64,000 nt of DNA from Prorocentrum cordatum (taxonomy: Eukaryota; Sar; Dinophyceae; Prorocentrales; Prorocentraceae): NCBI GenBank assembly GCA_963575745.1, contig CAUYUJ010017837.1:799190-863189 (forward strand). The letters run 5' to 3'. Both the position numbers and the translations under genes were made by a program. Shown piece after piece: positions 29,442-38,247 of the stretch (the stretch's first letter is position 1; each line of letters opens with the position of its first letter). The notes beneath the pieces are model-generated. The model saw nothing but the letters and a program-made list of their open reading frames with translations, did no database searches and was not told the origin of the DNA.

Positions 29442-30860
29442 CCGAATGCATTCCACTGAAGACCGGGGCCTCCGCGCAGCCTGCCAGTCGGGGCGGCTAG
29501 CGGCCCGCTCGAGGCCGAGCCCCAGGCGCGCCCGGCGCGTCCCATCCTCTGACCGCGCCGCGCGGTTGGAGCTGGCACCCGCCTCTCCGCCGGTTCGTCG
29601 CGCCAGGGCTTGGAAGCGCCGACCCGCGGCGTTCGCGGGCGGCGCCGGGGGGGCGAACGCGGGGGCGGGCGCTGGGCGGGCCCCCCGAAGAGGCAGGTGG
29701 CCTTTCCCGCTGGGCGAGTCGCCGTCCAGCTTCAGGGTTGGCGGCGCGGGCGTCGCAGACCCGCCGCCCCTGGGCCGCCCTTCGGCCCCGGCGATGGCAG
29801 CCCTCCTCGACGCGCCCCGCGCGCCAGCTCGCAATAGCTTGCGGACGGAGCCCGCGCAGGAGGACCAACGCCTCTCCATCGGGGCCCGGCCCCCGCCCGG
29901 CGGCGTCGGAGTGGGGGGCGCCCTCGTGGAACAGTGGCGCGGGTGGCTCTGTGCGGATTGTCTACAGCGCCCTGGGGGGCGCAGCGCTGCCGGGCCCCCG
30001 CTGCTCGCGGGCCTGGCCGCATGGGCCACCTCCGCAGCAAAGCCCATTTGGGCCCTCGCTCTCCGAGTCGCCCGAAGAAGCGCGCCGGCCGGCTCCCCGG
30101 CGGCCCCTCCGGGCGCAGCAACCGCAGCCGGCGCGGGCGCGGTGGGCCATCGCCGCGACTAATCCCCCCCGTGCCAGCGCCACCAGGGCGAGTCCTAGGT
30201 CCTAGGCCAAGGACCAGGCCACAGCAGCCGCAGAGAGGGCTGCCAAAGGGCGCCGCCGCTGCAATATCCATGCGGGCGTCTGCGTCGGCGCAAGCGCAGT
30301 GGTAGCTGGTGAGGCCCCCCTTCCGTGCGCGGCTGCTCTGGCTCCAAGCCAGGAGCGCCGCCCTCTCCTCCGCGTTCTCCAGGCGGTGGCGCAGCCGCGG
30401 GGAGCTGCCGGAGTGGGCGGCCTGGTTGTCCCACGCGATTGGCCCCGGCTGGGGCTCCTCCCGCGGCCCAGGGCGGGCTCGCCCTCCCTCGATCACGACC
30501 GCGACGTGGTCGCGGGTTCTGTGGGCCCCCCTGCCCCGACCCATGATCACCCGTTTGCAGGAGGGTAGATCGGGTTTGGTAGCTCCCTCCCTACGCCAGT
30601 CGAGGCTCTCCAAGGGGGTCGCCACCTCTGGGTGGAAGTCAGAGCCGCTCCCCCCGCTAAGCCGCCCTCCCAGATAGAGGAATAGGTTGGCCCCCCCATG
30701 ATGGAACGATCCAACAGGAAGAACACCAGGGCCCCCAAGGCCCACGTCTCCAAAGGCGCTGCCCAGTCGGGGCGAGGCTGCGCCAGCGCTCGCGCTCCCC
30801 GAACCAAGCGCCGAGGCGGCTGGCACGTCGAAGCGCCGTGCCCCCCGCCCACCACGATTG
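29442..30860. other. GC-rich region without a recognisable gene
   Basis: Frames are open on both strands with Arg/Ala/Gly/Pro composition. A minus-strand stretch near 30260-30420 (LENAEERAALLAW) looks protein-like, but no family is evident. Confidence 0.35.
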
Positions 30861-30862
30861 GT

Positions 30863-31636
30863 TCATAAGGTCGGTCGCATTGGCGTCACAGGCGTCGATG
30901 AGCCCTGCCCCGATCTCCGTCGGGCCCCGATGGGGCAACAAGTCCTCCCATCGGCTTGACCACGCCGCCCATGGCCAGGAGCCGTTGGCAGGAGGCTAGA
31001 CGCTCGGTCCTCCGCCCCTTGGGCGGGGTCCTCCGAAGCGGGTCCGCACCTCCCCGGCGGACCCTTTACCCCCGCCGGGGGGCTTTCTTCCGCGGCCCGC
31101 TCCTCCCGAATGGTTTCTCGGACGGAGTCGAGCACTGTGTCCGTGAAGGCCTGCAGGAGAGAATCTTCACCACCTGCTGCGGGACCCTCCTCCTCCTCCT
31201 CCTCCTCGTCCCCCCCCCCCCTTCCTACAGAATTGGTGTTGGCATGCCAGTCAAGGCTCTGCGGCCCGACGTCCTCCTCCGCCGCTCCCTCGTCGCCCGA
31301 AGGAGGAGGAACTGCTGGGCCAGCGGCGAGGGAAAGTTCGTCCCGCCCAGTGTCCTCTTTCGGGGCTGAGGGCCCTCGTGGGCCCACCCCCTGACGGCCC
31401 GCTCCGCGGCTGGGCCCGCCGCCGACTGGGGCATCCCTTCCGAAGAGCAGCGGGGTCCCTGCATCGGCGACCCCCCCCGGATACCCGATGCTGCCCCCGC
31501 TGGGCCGCTCCCTTGATGGTCTGCCTCCCAGGCAAGACTTGGGGGATCCCTTCCGGTGCCAAAGGCAGCCCCCGCGACGGCGACCGCCGCCGCGCACTCC
31601 ACCGCGCCCCGGGGGGCGCTCTCTCTCCGGCCCCAC
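30863..31636 (-). CDS. Uncharacterised open frame
   Basis: About 257 codons with an acidic run (GGGDEEEEEEEGP) from a microsatellite near 31190, followed by SLLQAFTDTVLDSVRETIRE, which would form an amphipathic helix. The rest is Gly/Pro/Arg-rich. I do not recognise it and both ends are uncertain. Confidence 0.25.
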   Translation of the reverse strand: MGPERERPPGRGGVRGGGRRRGGCLWHRKGSPKSCLGGRPSRERPSGGSIGYPGGVADAGTPLLFGRDAPVGGGPSRGAGRQGVGPRGPSAPKEDTGRDELSLAAGPAVPPPSGDEGAAEEDVGPQSLDWHANTNSVGRGGGDEEEEEEEGPAAGGEDSLLQAFTDTVLDSVRETIREERAAEESPPAGVKGPPGRCGPASEDPAQGAEDRASSLLPTAPGHGRRGQADGRTCCPIGARRRSGQGSSTPVTPMRPTL

Positions 31637-31669
31637 CGGGGCCGGTTTCCGTCACAACCGCAACCGCGA

Positions 31670-31850
31670 CGGGCCACCACCACATGGCAGGCGCGCGCGT
31701 GCGCGCGCGGGATGAGGGGATGGGGAAGCCACTCCCGACCCTTTCGCAAAAAAGGAAGCAGCAGCAGCCGCTCAAGCCAGACGGCTGCCAGGGAGAAGGA
31801 GGGAAGAAGAGAGAGATGCGCTGCAGAGGGGGAAGTACCCCGTTAATGGG
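31670..31850. repeat. Dispersed repeat sharing blocks with 8215-8620
   Basis: GCAGCAGCCGCTC, AGCCAGACGGCTGCCAGGGA and the GAAGAGAGAGATGC tract appear in the same order as near 8391-8453. Confidence 0.6.
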
Positions 31851-31899
31851 AAGAGCCTGTCGCAGAGTCAGCACAAGCTGCGTGGAGCAATATACGTGG

Positions 31900-32740
31900 T
31901 GCAGTCGGGCCGCTGAAAGAAGGAACGCAAAATAAGGAACGAAGCCCCTTCTTGGCCCTGTAAGCGCCTCCGTGCCCCAGGAGGGCAAGAGGAACAGCAC
32001 TCGAGGAACCCAAGGAACATCAAGCCCCTCCCGAACCCAATCTGCTCTTTGTTTCAGCGTCTTGACTGTACAAGCTATGCGGCGCCACCTGTGGCGCAAG
32101 CTGTGCAGTGCAAACTCTACGCGCGCCCGCGAGGCGTTCCAGGGGTGCCGCCCGCGGGGCACCCACGAGGCGCCCACCGCGGGCACCGGGTGGGATCCTG
32201 GCGGACCCACCCAGCGCACGGGGCGCCCACGAGGCGACCACGGGCGGCCACCAACTGGGCACCAGGCGAAACCACGGCACACCGCCCGACCCGGCAACCA
32301 CCCCCGAACGCAAGAAGCGGCGGGCGGGCGGTCGGGAAAGCGTCCGCTTCCGGCGCGCGCCGCGGCGGCGGCGCACAGCGGCGCGCCGTGCCGCGAGGAC
32401 CTGGCGGCTGCATGCCGCTCGGACTTCGCGGGGCGGGGGGCGGGGAAGCAACTGCGCGGGGAGTCGATGATTGGCACCGCGTGGGGTGCACCACATATAC
32501 AGTCGGGGCGTTGACCTAAGGAACCCTAAATAAGGAACAAAGCCCTTTTTTCCAATAAGTGAAACTTCGGTTTTCTGATCGAAAACATAAGGAAGACGTG
32601 GGGCAAGCTGCGAACCACTTAAGGAACGCGGAACCCCTCCCCAACGAAAAGGGTTCCTTCTTCAGGGCCCCGACTGCATTGCCCCGCTTGCACCGCATAT
32701 ATTGTACCTATGCGACCGCCCTTCGGGTGATAGAGGAGGT
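31900..32740. repeat. Region with a duplicated AAGGAAC-rich block, no gene
   Basis: GGAAC.C.AAATAAGGAAC.AAGCCC occurs near 31922-31947 and again near 32520-32545, each preceded by CAGTCGGG.CG. The sequence between is GC-rich with open frames in several directions and no recognisable domain. Confidence 0.4.
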
Positions 32741-32741
32741 T

Positions 32742-32746
32742 GGGGG
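32742..32746. other. Left target-site duplication of the copia element (GGGGG)
   Basis: GGGGG abuts the outer edge of the left LTR, and GGGGG also abuts the right LTR at 48831-48835. The right flank is a long G-rich tract, so a chance match is possible. Confidence 0.45.
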
Positions 32747-33010
32747 AGTCGAAAGTGAGCCTGGTAACTCAAATAGCATCCGATTCCGTAGACATCGGAT
32801 GGCAAATAGCGTCCGGTATCGTACTGACGTGGTTCAGTAAGAGGAATGGACGGATAAGATAGGATAAGATCGATGTATCGGTCTTTCCAGCACATAGCGA
32901 ACACTCGCGGTGTCCGGGCAAATAGGGCGCGCGTGCCTTGAGCCAAAGGCAACGGCGCGCGAGCTATGCTCCCGATACTATAACATCTCCCAAAGAGCTA
33001 CCCTTAAAGT
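32747..33010 (-). repeat. 3' LTR of the copia element
   Basis: AGTCGAAAGTGAGCC ... ACCCTTAAAGT on the plus strand, with no difference seen from 48567-48830 on reading. The termini are not the usual TG...CA. The element-side neighbour on the coding strand is a pyrimidine-rich tract (complement of 33011-33033) instead of an obvious polypurine tract. Confidence 0.9.
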
Positions 33011-33131
33011 CGGGAGGGGAGGAGACGGAGAGCATAGCCGCGCAGCCGTTAGGCTCTACAAAGGCCGCGCGCACAACTGTTTGCAAGAAAGAAAACAGCG
33101 TGTACAGTCTGGCCTAACACCAGACTGTAAG

Positions 33132-33145
33132 GCGAGTTTCCTCGC
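33132..33145 (-). repeat. Hairpin GCGAG-GAAA-CTCGC (3' non-coding)
   Basis: Perfect 5-bp stem and GAAA loop on the coding strand, downstream of the last ORF. Confidence 0.85.
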
Positions 33146-33281
33146 AAAGCATTTCACGCAAATACAAGATAGCCCCTTCGAATGATGAAGGGCTATCGGC
33201 TCAGTTAGAGGTAAGCCAAACGGGCCATACCTCACCGAGCAAATATGTATTAAGGCAAAGAGCCTGAGTCATATAAAGCCG

Positions 33282-33295
33282 GCTCGTTGCCAGGC
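33282..33295 (-). repeat. Degenerate hairpin GCCTG-GCAA-CGAGC (3' non-coding)
   Basis: One mismatch and one wobble in the stem; GCAA loop. Probably a decayed copy. Confidence 0.45.
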
Positions 33296-33307
33296 GTGAA
33301 ATGTAAG

Positions 33308-33321
33308 GCTCGTTTCCGAGC
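33308..33321 (-). repeat. Hairpin GCTCG-GAAA-CGAGC (3' non-coding)
   Basis: Perfect 5-bp stem and GAAA loop, downstream of the last ORF. Confidence 0.85.
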
Positions 33322-33329
33322 AACTAGAA

Positions 33330-33352
33330 GGGCGCCTCTGTAGTAGGCGCCC
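33330..33352. repeat. Larger hairpin, 8-bp stem and 7-nt loop
   Basis: GGGCGCCT pairs with AGGCGCCC around CTGTAGT (plus strand). It lies 9 nt from the hairpin at 33308 in the 3' non-coding part of the copia element. It is not of the 14-nt type; a role in 3' end formation is only a guess. Confidence 0.6.
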
Positions 33353-33392
33353 ATGCTGGCAAATTGGACCGCGGAGGGGCAACAAGGACAGA

Positions 33393-34583
33393 CTAACATT
33401 GATTAGATTTGGGTTTGTTTCTGTCCTCGGGACCCCGAAATGGAACAAACTGCTTCACGTCATGCTTGAATGACTGAGTGCCTGACATCACTTCCAGAAG
33501 CAGCTCCCGATCGATGCTTCCCTTTGTATGCCCGTCTGCGGTCATATCCCTAGTATCACACCACTGCACGTTATGTACTATACCTATATCCATGAGCTCA
33601 CGTATCCAACTGATATGTCCAAGCAGAGTCCGTTCTGTCGGTATATTAAGATCCCTGCTTGATAATGATTTATAAACGGACTCGGCGTCTATGGTAAGAG
33701 AGACTTTGATAGCTAGGCCTCCAACTTCACGCATATCTAGTAGTTGTCGTGGAGTCAGAGCTCCTGCCTTAAGCTCGTGGAGAGTGATGAGCGTAGGGTA
33801 ACACTCATCGAGGTTATGCGCAGCTGCGAGTGCCTCCGCAGCATAGCTGGACCTCACCTGCAGTCGGTGTGATTTGCATAGTCCGTCACAGAGGTGAACG
33901 ACGGACTTGCCTTGAGGCGAGTTTCCTCGCCGTAGTACATTAGCCCCGCGTATGCCGTAGCCCTTGGTCTCATCATCCTCCTCCCCGGTAAGCTTCCGAT
34001 ACCCCGAATCGCTGTGGATGTCAACTTCATTCGTCGGCTTCATCCGAGGGAAGGTGATGCGTTTCGGGCTGCTGATCAGCTTTCGCGTCACAGCATTCAG
34101 ACGTCTGACTTGCAGATTGGTGGGCTCTTGAATTTTCTGGAGAGAGACCACGTATACCATGAGCCAGATTTGGGTAAGGAGGGCATAGGCGAGGGCTCCT
34201 CGCAAGCTGACGAACATGTCGGTAATGAGTTTCGTGGCTTTGGCATCGGCCGCCGCTCCTGTAAGTTCTGGGTGTGTGATAGGACGTAGTTGTTTGATAT
34301 ACTCGTCCTGATCCATGATCACATCCCCGTGATCATTCTTAGTGTAGCGAACGGCGCAGTTCGTATATGTGTGTTTATTGAGCTTGCATTTACCAAACAC
34401 CTTTTCGACACGCTGTACATAGTCGTCTATATTTTTCTCCAGGCCTGTCATGTTAATATCATCGACATGTTTTGCCGTTAGCAGATCTTGGCTGAATTCA
34501 AATTCAGGATCGTAGCTGGTCGGTGCAAGGCCTATAGCTCGTGTGGTCGTACGAAGTTTGAGAGAGAACGCTCTTGGAGCGTC
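33393..34583 (-). CDS. Copia RT C-terminal half plus RNase H
   Basis: The frame continues that of 34584-35228 after a lone TAG. It opens with DAPRAFSLKL, then LLTAKHVDDINMTGLEK holding the catalytic Asp-Asp pair of RT (about 34450-34490). RNase H follows: VDIHSDSGYRK (about 34010), SSYAAEALAA (about 33840), LTIDAESVYKSL (about 33680) and QWCDTRDMTADGHTKG (about 33545), the usual Ty1/copia signature. RNase H removes the RNA template during cDNA synthesis. The frame ends about 380 bp from the 3' LTR. The first ATG in the frame is at 34451, but the protein must start upstream. Confidence 0.9.
   Translation of the reverse strand, partial: DAPRAFSLKLRTTTRAIGLAPTSYDPEFEFSQDLLTAKHVDDINMTGLEKNIDDYVQRVEKVFGKCKLNKHTYTNCAVRYTKNDHGDVIMDQDEYIKQLRPITHPELTGAAADAKATKLITDMFVSLRGALAYALLTQIWLMVYVVSLQKIQEPTNLQVRRLNAVTRKLISSPKRITFPRMKPTNEVDIHSDSGYRKLTGEEDDETKGYGIRGANVLRRGNSPQGKSVVHLCDGLCKSHRLQVRSSYAAEALAAAHNLDECYPTLITLHELKAGALTPRQLLDMREVGGLAIKVSLTIDAESVYKSLSSRDLNIPTERTLLGHISWIRELMDIGIVHNVQWCDTRDMTADGHTKGSIDRELLLEVMSGTQSFKHDVKQFVPFRGPEDRNKPKSNQC
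33917..33930 (-). repeat. Hairpin GCGAG-GAAA-CTCGC, encodes RGNSP
   Basis: Perfect stem, in the preferred phase, inside the RNase H region. Confidence 0.9.
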
Positions 34584-35228
34584 CTATGTACCCGTTCCTG
34601 GTTTGAGGCATCTGAGGCAGTGTCGGCTTTCGTCATAAGATGAAAAGCCGGGTAGTGTACGAAGTACCTGGGCGCTTCCCGGTGGAAGAGTGAAGCAGGC
34701 CATGCGAGTTTCCTCGCCGGTGGCATGGGCAAGTTCCTCATAGGTCAAACCCTTGAGGAACGCCTTGTCGATATCCATGGATGCTAAAATCCACTCTGGA
34801 TGGCATGCCGCCTCACTTGCCAGGAGTCGTTGGGATTGCCTTCGGGCGGTTCCCGAGAATGTTTCCACATCAAAAGCCTCAGTATCCATAAATCCGCGAA
34901 GAACAAGTCTGAGACAAATGGTTTTAACGTTCTCGGTACCCACCTTTACAAACTTCCACTTGTATACATACCTGGATGTCATGATGTTGGAAGCTTTGGA
35001 TAAATCGTACATCTCAAAGCATCGGTTGTCAATCCAGATTTTGAGCTCAGTATACAAAGCTTCACTAACCTCCTTTGGATGTGCTGCTATGTCGGCTTTG
35101 GTCAGTAGATCATCTTCTTTAACGACCACAGCACGTTTAGCAGCAGAGGACACATAAACTCTCATCGTTGCGACCATATCGGTGTCGAGCTGTACAAGTT
35201 GGGTCTGATCCAACACTACTTTTGACAT
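34584..35228 (-). CDS. Copia reverse transcriptase N-terminal half
   Basis: About 214 codons. Visible RT features are FVKVGTENVKTICLRLVLRGF, the motif A-containing WILASMDIDKAFLKGLTYEE (about 34740-34800), FTLPPGSAQVLRTLPGF, and CLKPGTGT just before a lone TAG (34584-34586). The same frame continues on the other side with DAPRAFSLKL, so the TAG sits inside the polymerase domain. The upstream join to 35216-36268 needs a frame change. RT copies element RNA into cDNA inside the Gag particle. Confidence 0.9.
   Translation of the reverse strand: MSKVVLDQTQLVQLDTDMVATMRVYVSSAAKRAVVVKEDDLLTKADIAAHPKEVSEALYTELKIWIDNRCFEMYDLSKASNIMTSRYVYKWKFVKVGTENVKTICLRLVLRGFMDTEAFDVETFSGTARRQSQRLLASEAACHPEWILASMDIDKAFLKGLTYEELAHATGEETRMACFTLPPGSAQVLRTLPGFSSYDESRHCLRCLKPGTGT
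34704..34717 (-). repeat. Hairpin GCGAG-GAAA-CTCGC, off-phase in RT
   Basis: Perfect stem; read as G-E-E-T-R, so the nucleotide hairpin is present without the Gly-Asn coding phase. Confidence 0.8.
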
Positions 35229-36268
35229 TTCTGATGTAAAACATAACTCAACGTAAGGACCATGTTCATCACTGTCAAGAGTGTAGCTCTCGTCAGGTGT
35301 GGTTGAGCAGAGAGAGAGACTAGACAGGACTCTCGTGGTTCAGGCTCGTCTCCGAGCGTGTCCGATGATACGATATCTTCTTCGTCCACAGATGCTGAAA
35401 CCAAAACACATTGGTCGGGCAGCATGGTTGTTGGGACGCAGTAGAGATAATCGTCGGTAGTCGTCGTAGGATGAAGGTCCATACGTAGCTCGTCGTACCA
35501 CTCTTCCAGCATCATAGCTTCGATATTATGTTCCTCATTTTCCTCATAGATTGTCGACAGACGACCTTCACTCGGCGATGAAGCACCTGGGGTGTCTGGA
35601 GGAGGCCTGTTTCCAGGCGAATCGTGTTCTCCAGACGTATTGCTTGAGTGCTGATAGTTTGCCAAGTCGTCGTGAAATCCTAAGGAAGGGACACGTGAAA
35701 TCAAGCATTGAATAAGTCTGGAATGAGTGCTACCAGTGATCTGAGAAATGTTTAGGCCGGTGCCCACACACTCGTAGTAGTGGAAAGCCGGGCTGATATC
35801 GTTGTCATAGTGGATCAGCGTAGACCCGGTGGCGTACTTTACTGCAGGAAGGCTTGACACACTTTTGGCCAATCTAACTGCTACTACATGTTCTACTCGG
35901 AAGTAGTTCCGCACGAGATACTGTAGTGCTAAATGTACGCGCGGGTGAAACTTGCTGTCGTCTGAAAGATTGAGGTTTCCCTTGTAATCGGGGATATAGC
36001 CGAAAATTTTGGCAGGTTTCCCTGCGCCGAGGTGTGCCACATATGTAAGGACGGCTTGCGTGGCCATATTATCCATGCCAAGTTCTCGTGTGAGGAGACA
36101 TTCAATGTACAGTGTGTGACGAGCATCAGGATACATCACAACTACCTCACGAGATCCAGCCTTGACAACAATATGTCCTCTTTCAGGCACATTGCGGATC
36201 ACCGGGAATGGGCCATTCCAGCCTCCACGATCGTCCTTAGTGGCAGTGGGTCGGTGGTAATCGACCAA
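35216..36268 (-). CDS. Copia integrase C-terminal region and linker to RT
   Basis: About 350 codons. It begins VDYHRPTATKDDRGGWNGPF followed by VIRNVPERGHIVVK, the small beta-rich C-terminal DNA-binding part of integrase, which the upstream integrase frame reaches after a frameshift near 36310. The remainder is an unrecognised, partly acidic linker with SPSEGRLSTIYEENEEHN. It ends overlapping the RT start region by 13 nt in another frame. Confidence 0.7.
   Translation of the reverse strand: MVDYHRPTATKDDRGGWNGPFPVIRNVPERGHIVVKAGSREVVVMYPDARHTLYIECLLTRELGMDNMATQAVLTYVAHLGAGKPAKIFGYIPDYKGNLNLSDDSKFHPRVHLALQYLVRNYFRVEHVVAVRLAKSVSSLPAVKYATGSTLIHYDNDISPAFHYYECVGTGLNISQITGSTHSRLIQCLISRVPSLGFHDDLANYQHSSNTSGEHDSPGNRPPPDTPGASSPSEGRLSTIYEENEEHNIEAMMLEEWYDELRMDLHPTTTTDDYLYCVPTTMLPDQCVLVSASVDEEDIVSSDTLGDEPEPRESCLVSLSAQPHLTRATLLTVMNMVLTLSYVLHQKCQK
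35344..35357 (-). repeat. Hairpin GCTCG-GAGA-CGAGC, encodes LGDEP
   Basis: Perfect stem, GAGA loop; preferred phase with Asp in place of Asn. Confidence 0.85.
35605..35618 (-). repeat. Hairpin GCCTG-GAAA-CAGGC, encodes PGNRP
   Basis: Perfect stem, preferred phase. Confidence 0.9.
36012..36025 (-). repeat. Hairpin GCAGG-GAAA-CCTGC, off-phase
   Basis: Perfect stem; read as A-G-K-P-A. Confidence 0.8.
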
Positions 36269-37113
36269 ATCCCCTGCAGAGTAAAGGCGAGCACCATCAG
36301 GAGTCGCTTTAGCCTAAGAGCCCCATTTGTCTTGGCCACAGCAGTGGCCTGAGTTATGGCTTCTAGGCTGACTTCCCTCACACGACGTTCTCGTTCGTGT
36401 CCTGAAGTCTCGGGTCCCTTGGAAAAGTCAAGGGTGTCGAGATCAGGGAGAAAGGAGGGCTGGCGTCCTGTGTGTGCTTGGCATGGCGATACTCCGTTAT
36501 AAAACGTAAAAGCATTAGTAACGAAGATGCCTTCCGCAAATACTCTAGTGAATACAACAGGGATGTTGTGTCTATTCAGTTCTTCCTCAATCATGTGGAG
36601 GACGCCTCTGAGAATGCCGTTTCGTGACTCAATTGAAGTCGCGTGTTGGCCAGGTGCTCGGATACGAAGTTCTGTGCCCTTATTGGCCATCATGGCTTTA
36701 GCGGCATCATTGTTCAGGGCGCCTTCTCCGTCTGAGTATAAGACTTTGAAGGGTCCGTGATAGGCAATCCAGCAGTAGTGGTAGGCGTCGAGGATAGCGT
36801 CACGTTCTCTGTCGGAAATTTCTAGGCCTGCTGCCAGGCGAATACAACGATCCATAATGTGAAATATGGTCCGTTTCTTGTAGAACATGAGGTCCATTTC
36901 GCCTTCGTCGAGCCAGTTACCGGGAAGGCTCACCGAGGGTAATGTTGAGTTTCCTGGACGTTCCCATGCTCTGCATTCCCGACAGGTGTCGCAAACTTCC
37001 TTGATCATGTTCAGTCGAACGTTATCCAGCCCCACTTTGTCGAGGATTAGCCTCATCTTAGGTTCCTTCGCATGATGCCATCGCAGATGCAGTTTTCGGA
37101 GTTCCTTTTTCAC
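36199..37113 (-). CDS. Copia integrase (zinc finger and catalytic core)
   Basis: The N-terminal HHCC finger is LHLRWHHAKEP ... EVCDTCREC (about 36970-37090). The catalytic D,D,E core is visible as EGEMDLMFYKKR (about 36890), VLYSDGEGALNN (about 36735) and ATSIESRNGIL (about 36620), with ordinary retroviral-type spacing. Integrase inserts the cDNA into chromosomal DNA. The frame runs in from 37141-37713 after a TAA (37141-37143), and the true C-terminal part is in another frame from about 36310. Confidence 0.92.
   Translation of the reverse strand: MKKELRKLHLRWHHAKEPKMRLILDKVGLDNVRLNMIKEVCDTCRECRAWERPGNSTLPSVSLPGNWLDEGEMDLMFYKKRTIFHIMDRCIRLAAGLEISDRERDAILDAYHYCWIAYHGPFKVLYSDGEGALNNDAAKAMMANKGTELRIRAPGQHATSIESRNGILRGVLHMIEEELNRHNIPVVFTRVFAEGIFVTNAFTFYNGVSPCQAHTGRQPSFLPDLDTLDFSKGPETSGHERERRVREVSLEAITQATAVAKTNGALRLKRLLMVLAFTLQGIWSITTDPLPLRTIVEAGMAHSR
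36826..36839 (-). repeat. Hairpin GCCTG-GCAG-CAGGC, off-phase in integrase
   Basis: Perfect stem, but the loop is GCAG instead of GNRA and it sits in a conserved integrase segment. It may be a coincidence or a mutated copy. Confidence 0.45.
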
Positions 37114-37140
37114 GACATGAGGTTCGTGACTACGGAGACT

Positions 37141-37713
37141 TTATAGACTGTGTTGGATGTCGAATCTCGTCCAGTCGGGTAGTCGTGGAGCCCCAGAGCC
37201 GGTCGAGGCAAGAGGGTTCCTTGTAGCTCTCCGTAGTTGGTCCCCTGCATTGACTGCATCTGGAGGTGGTGGTACGCCTTGTAGGCGGCCGCGACGGGCC
37301 GCTACCTGTGGCGCTTCGCTGGAGGACGCGGAAGGCGTGTTTCCACGCTCGGGGGCGTCTCGTAGCATGTCGTAACTGCTGGCACCAGATGTCGGATCGA
37401 CGTTACCGAAGGATCGTGGTCGCGGTGGCCTGGCGTGTGCGCCTTGGCGGCCACCTGAAGCTGAAGCTTGGCCCTCACCAGGTTTAGGTAAGGGTTTCCA
37501 CCAAGCTGGCACGGTTTTGCCTTCGGGGTCGTGGTCGTCTGGAAGTTTAAATGGTTCAGCAAAACGACATTTACCAGGTTCGGTATCGAGGTGGTTCTTA
37601 ACACCCTTGCTTCTCGTAAGATCCCTCTGGCATGCGGGACATGGCCAATATACAGAGATGGAATCATGATATTTACACTGCGTAGGGTCTCTGTTATGGC
37701 TAGGACGGTCCTT
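37141..37713 (-). CDS. Cys/His-containing segment before copia integrase
   Basis: Open frame between a TGA (37714-37716) and a TAA (37141-37143), in the same frame as the ORFs on both sides. It reads RDPTQCKYHDSISVYWPCPAC followed by KNHLDTEPGKCRFAEPF, a Cys/His arrangement suggesting zinc binding, then a Pro/Gly-rich linker. It is best seen as part of one polyprotein broken by isolated stops. Confidence 0.6.
   Translation of the reverse strand, partial: KDRPSHNRDPTQCKYHDSISVYWPCPACQRDLTRSKGVKNHLDTEPGKCRFAEPFKLPDDHDPEGKTVPAWWKPLPKPGEGQASASGGRQGAHARPPRPRSFGNVDPTSGASSYDMLRDAPERGNTPSASSSEAPQVAARRGRLQGVPPPPDAVNAGDQLRRATRNPLASTGSGAPRLPDWTRFDIQHSL
37335..37348 (-). repeat. Hairpin GCGTG-GAAA-CACGC, encodes RGNTP
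   Basis: Perfect stem, preferred phase. Confidence 0.9.
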
Positions 37714-38154
37714 TCAGACGTTGTCGATGCATGCCGGGCAAGTGGCCACCTTTGGGATGATACGGTCACCGATGCGTCTCATACCTTCGCCTGGTTCAGC
37801 TTGATCGGGAAGGTCTGCAGGGTAAGCATGTGCGGTACTTATAGGCGCGTTTCCGCGCGTAGTATCAATGGCTTTCGCCAGATAGACGGCTTCCACGAAG
37901 GCAGACTGCAGTCGTCGAGTGTATTTTTGTGCCAGTGAAAGCTCTTTATTGCACGGTTGTGCGTGCACATGCTGACCGTTGCATTTGAGTCGCTCAAAGG
38001 GTTTAAGAATTGTCTCGTCGTTGCTGGTGATATTTGTCGGCTTCTTAATATAGTCACCAGCCGTATCTTTGAGTCCCGTAGCACATTGATCAATGCGTAC
38101 GGTTGTAATGTGTGGTCGGTTGGCAAGTTCCTTCCATGGGGAAATATCATCCAC
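37714..38154 (-). CDS. End of the methyltransferase-like module of the copia polyprotein
   Basis: The frame is open from 38247, just after a TAA, and reads DALRWFIREQPTGTWVDDIS, then HITTVRIDQCATGL and KPTNITSNDE ... KCNGQHVHAQPC. The E-Q-P ... D-Q-C ... K-P-T ... C.G.H.H series matches that at 21100-21320 in the YR element and 58534-58770 in the LINE. I read it as the C-terminal half of a SAM-methyltransferase-like domain; enzymatic activity is unproven. Confidence 0.65.
   Translation of the reverse strand: MDDISPWKELANRPHITTVRIDQCATGLKDTAGDYIKKPTNITSNDETILKPFERLKCNGQHVHAQPCNKELSLAQKYTRRLQSAFVEAVYLAKAIDTTRGNAPISTAHAYPADLPDQAEPGEGMRRIGDRIIPKVATCPACIDNV
37845..37858 (-). repeat. Hairpin GCGCG-GAAA-CGCGC, encodes RGNAP
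   Basis: Perfect stem, preferred phase. Confidence 0.9.
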
Positions 38155-38247
38155 CCATGTTCCTGTAGGTTGTTCGCGTATAAACCACCTCAGAGCGTCA
38201 TCTTGGGTTACAGCATTTTTACCACAATAAGTTATGTGTGGTAAATC

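Noticed and set aside
37867-37885. TGGC-GAAA-GCCA four-pair hairpin
   Set aside because: Only four pairs and no GC start; too weak to list as a copy.
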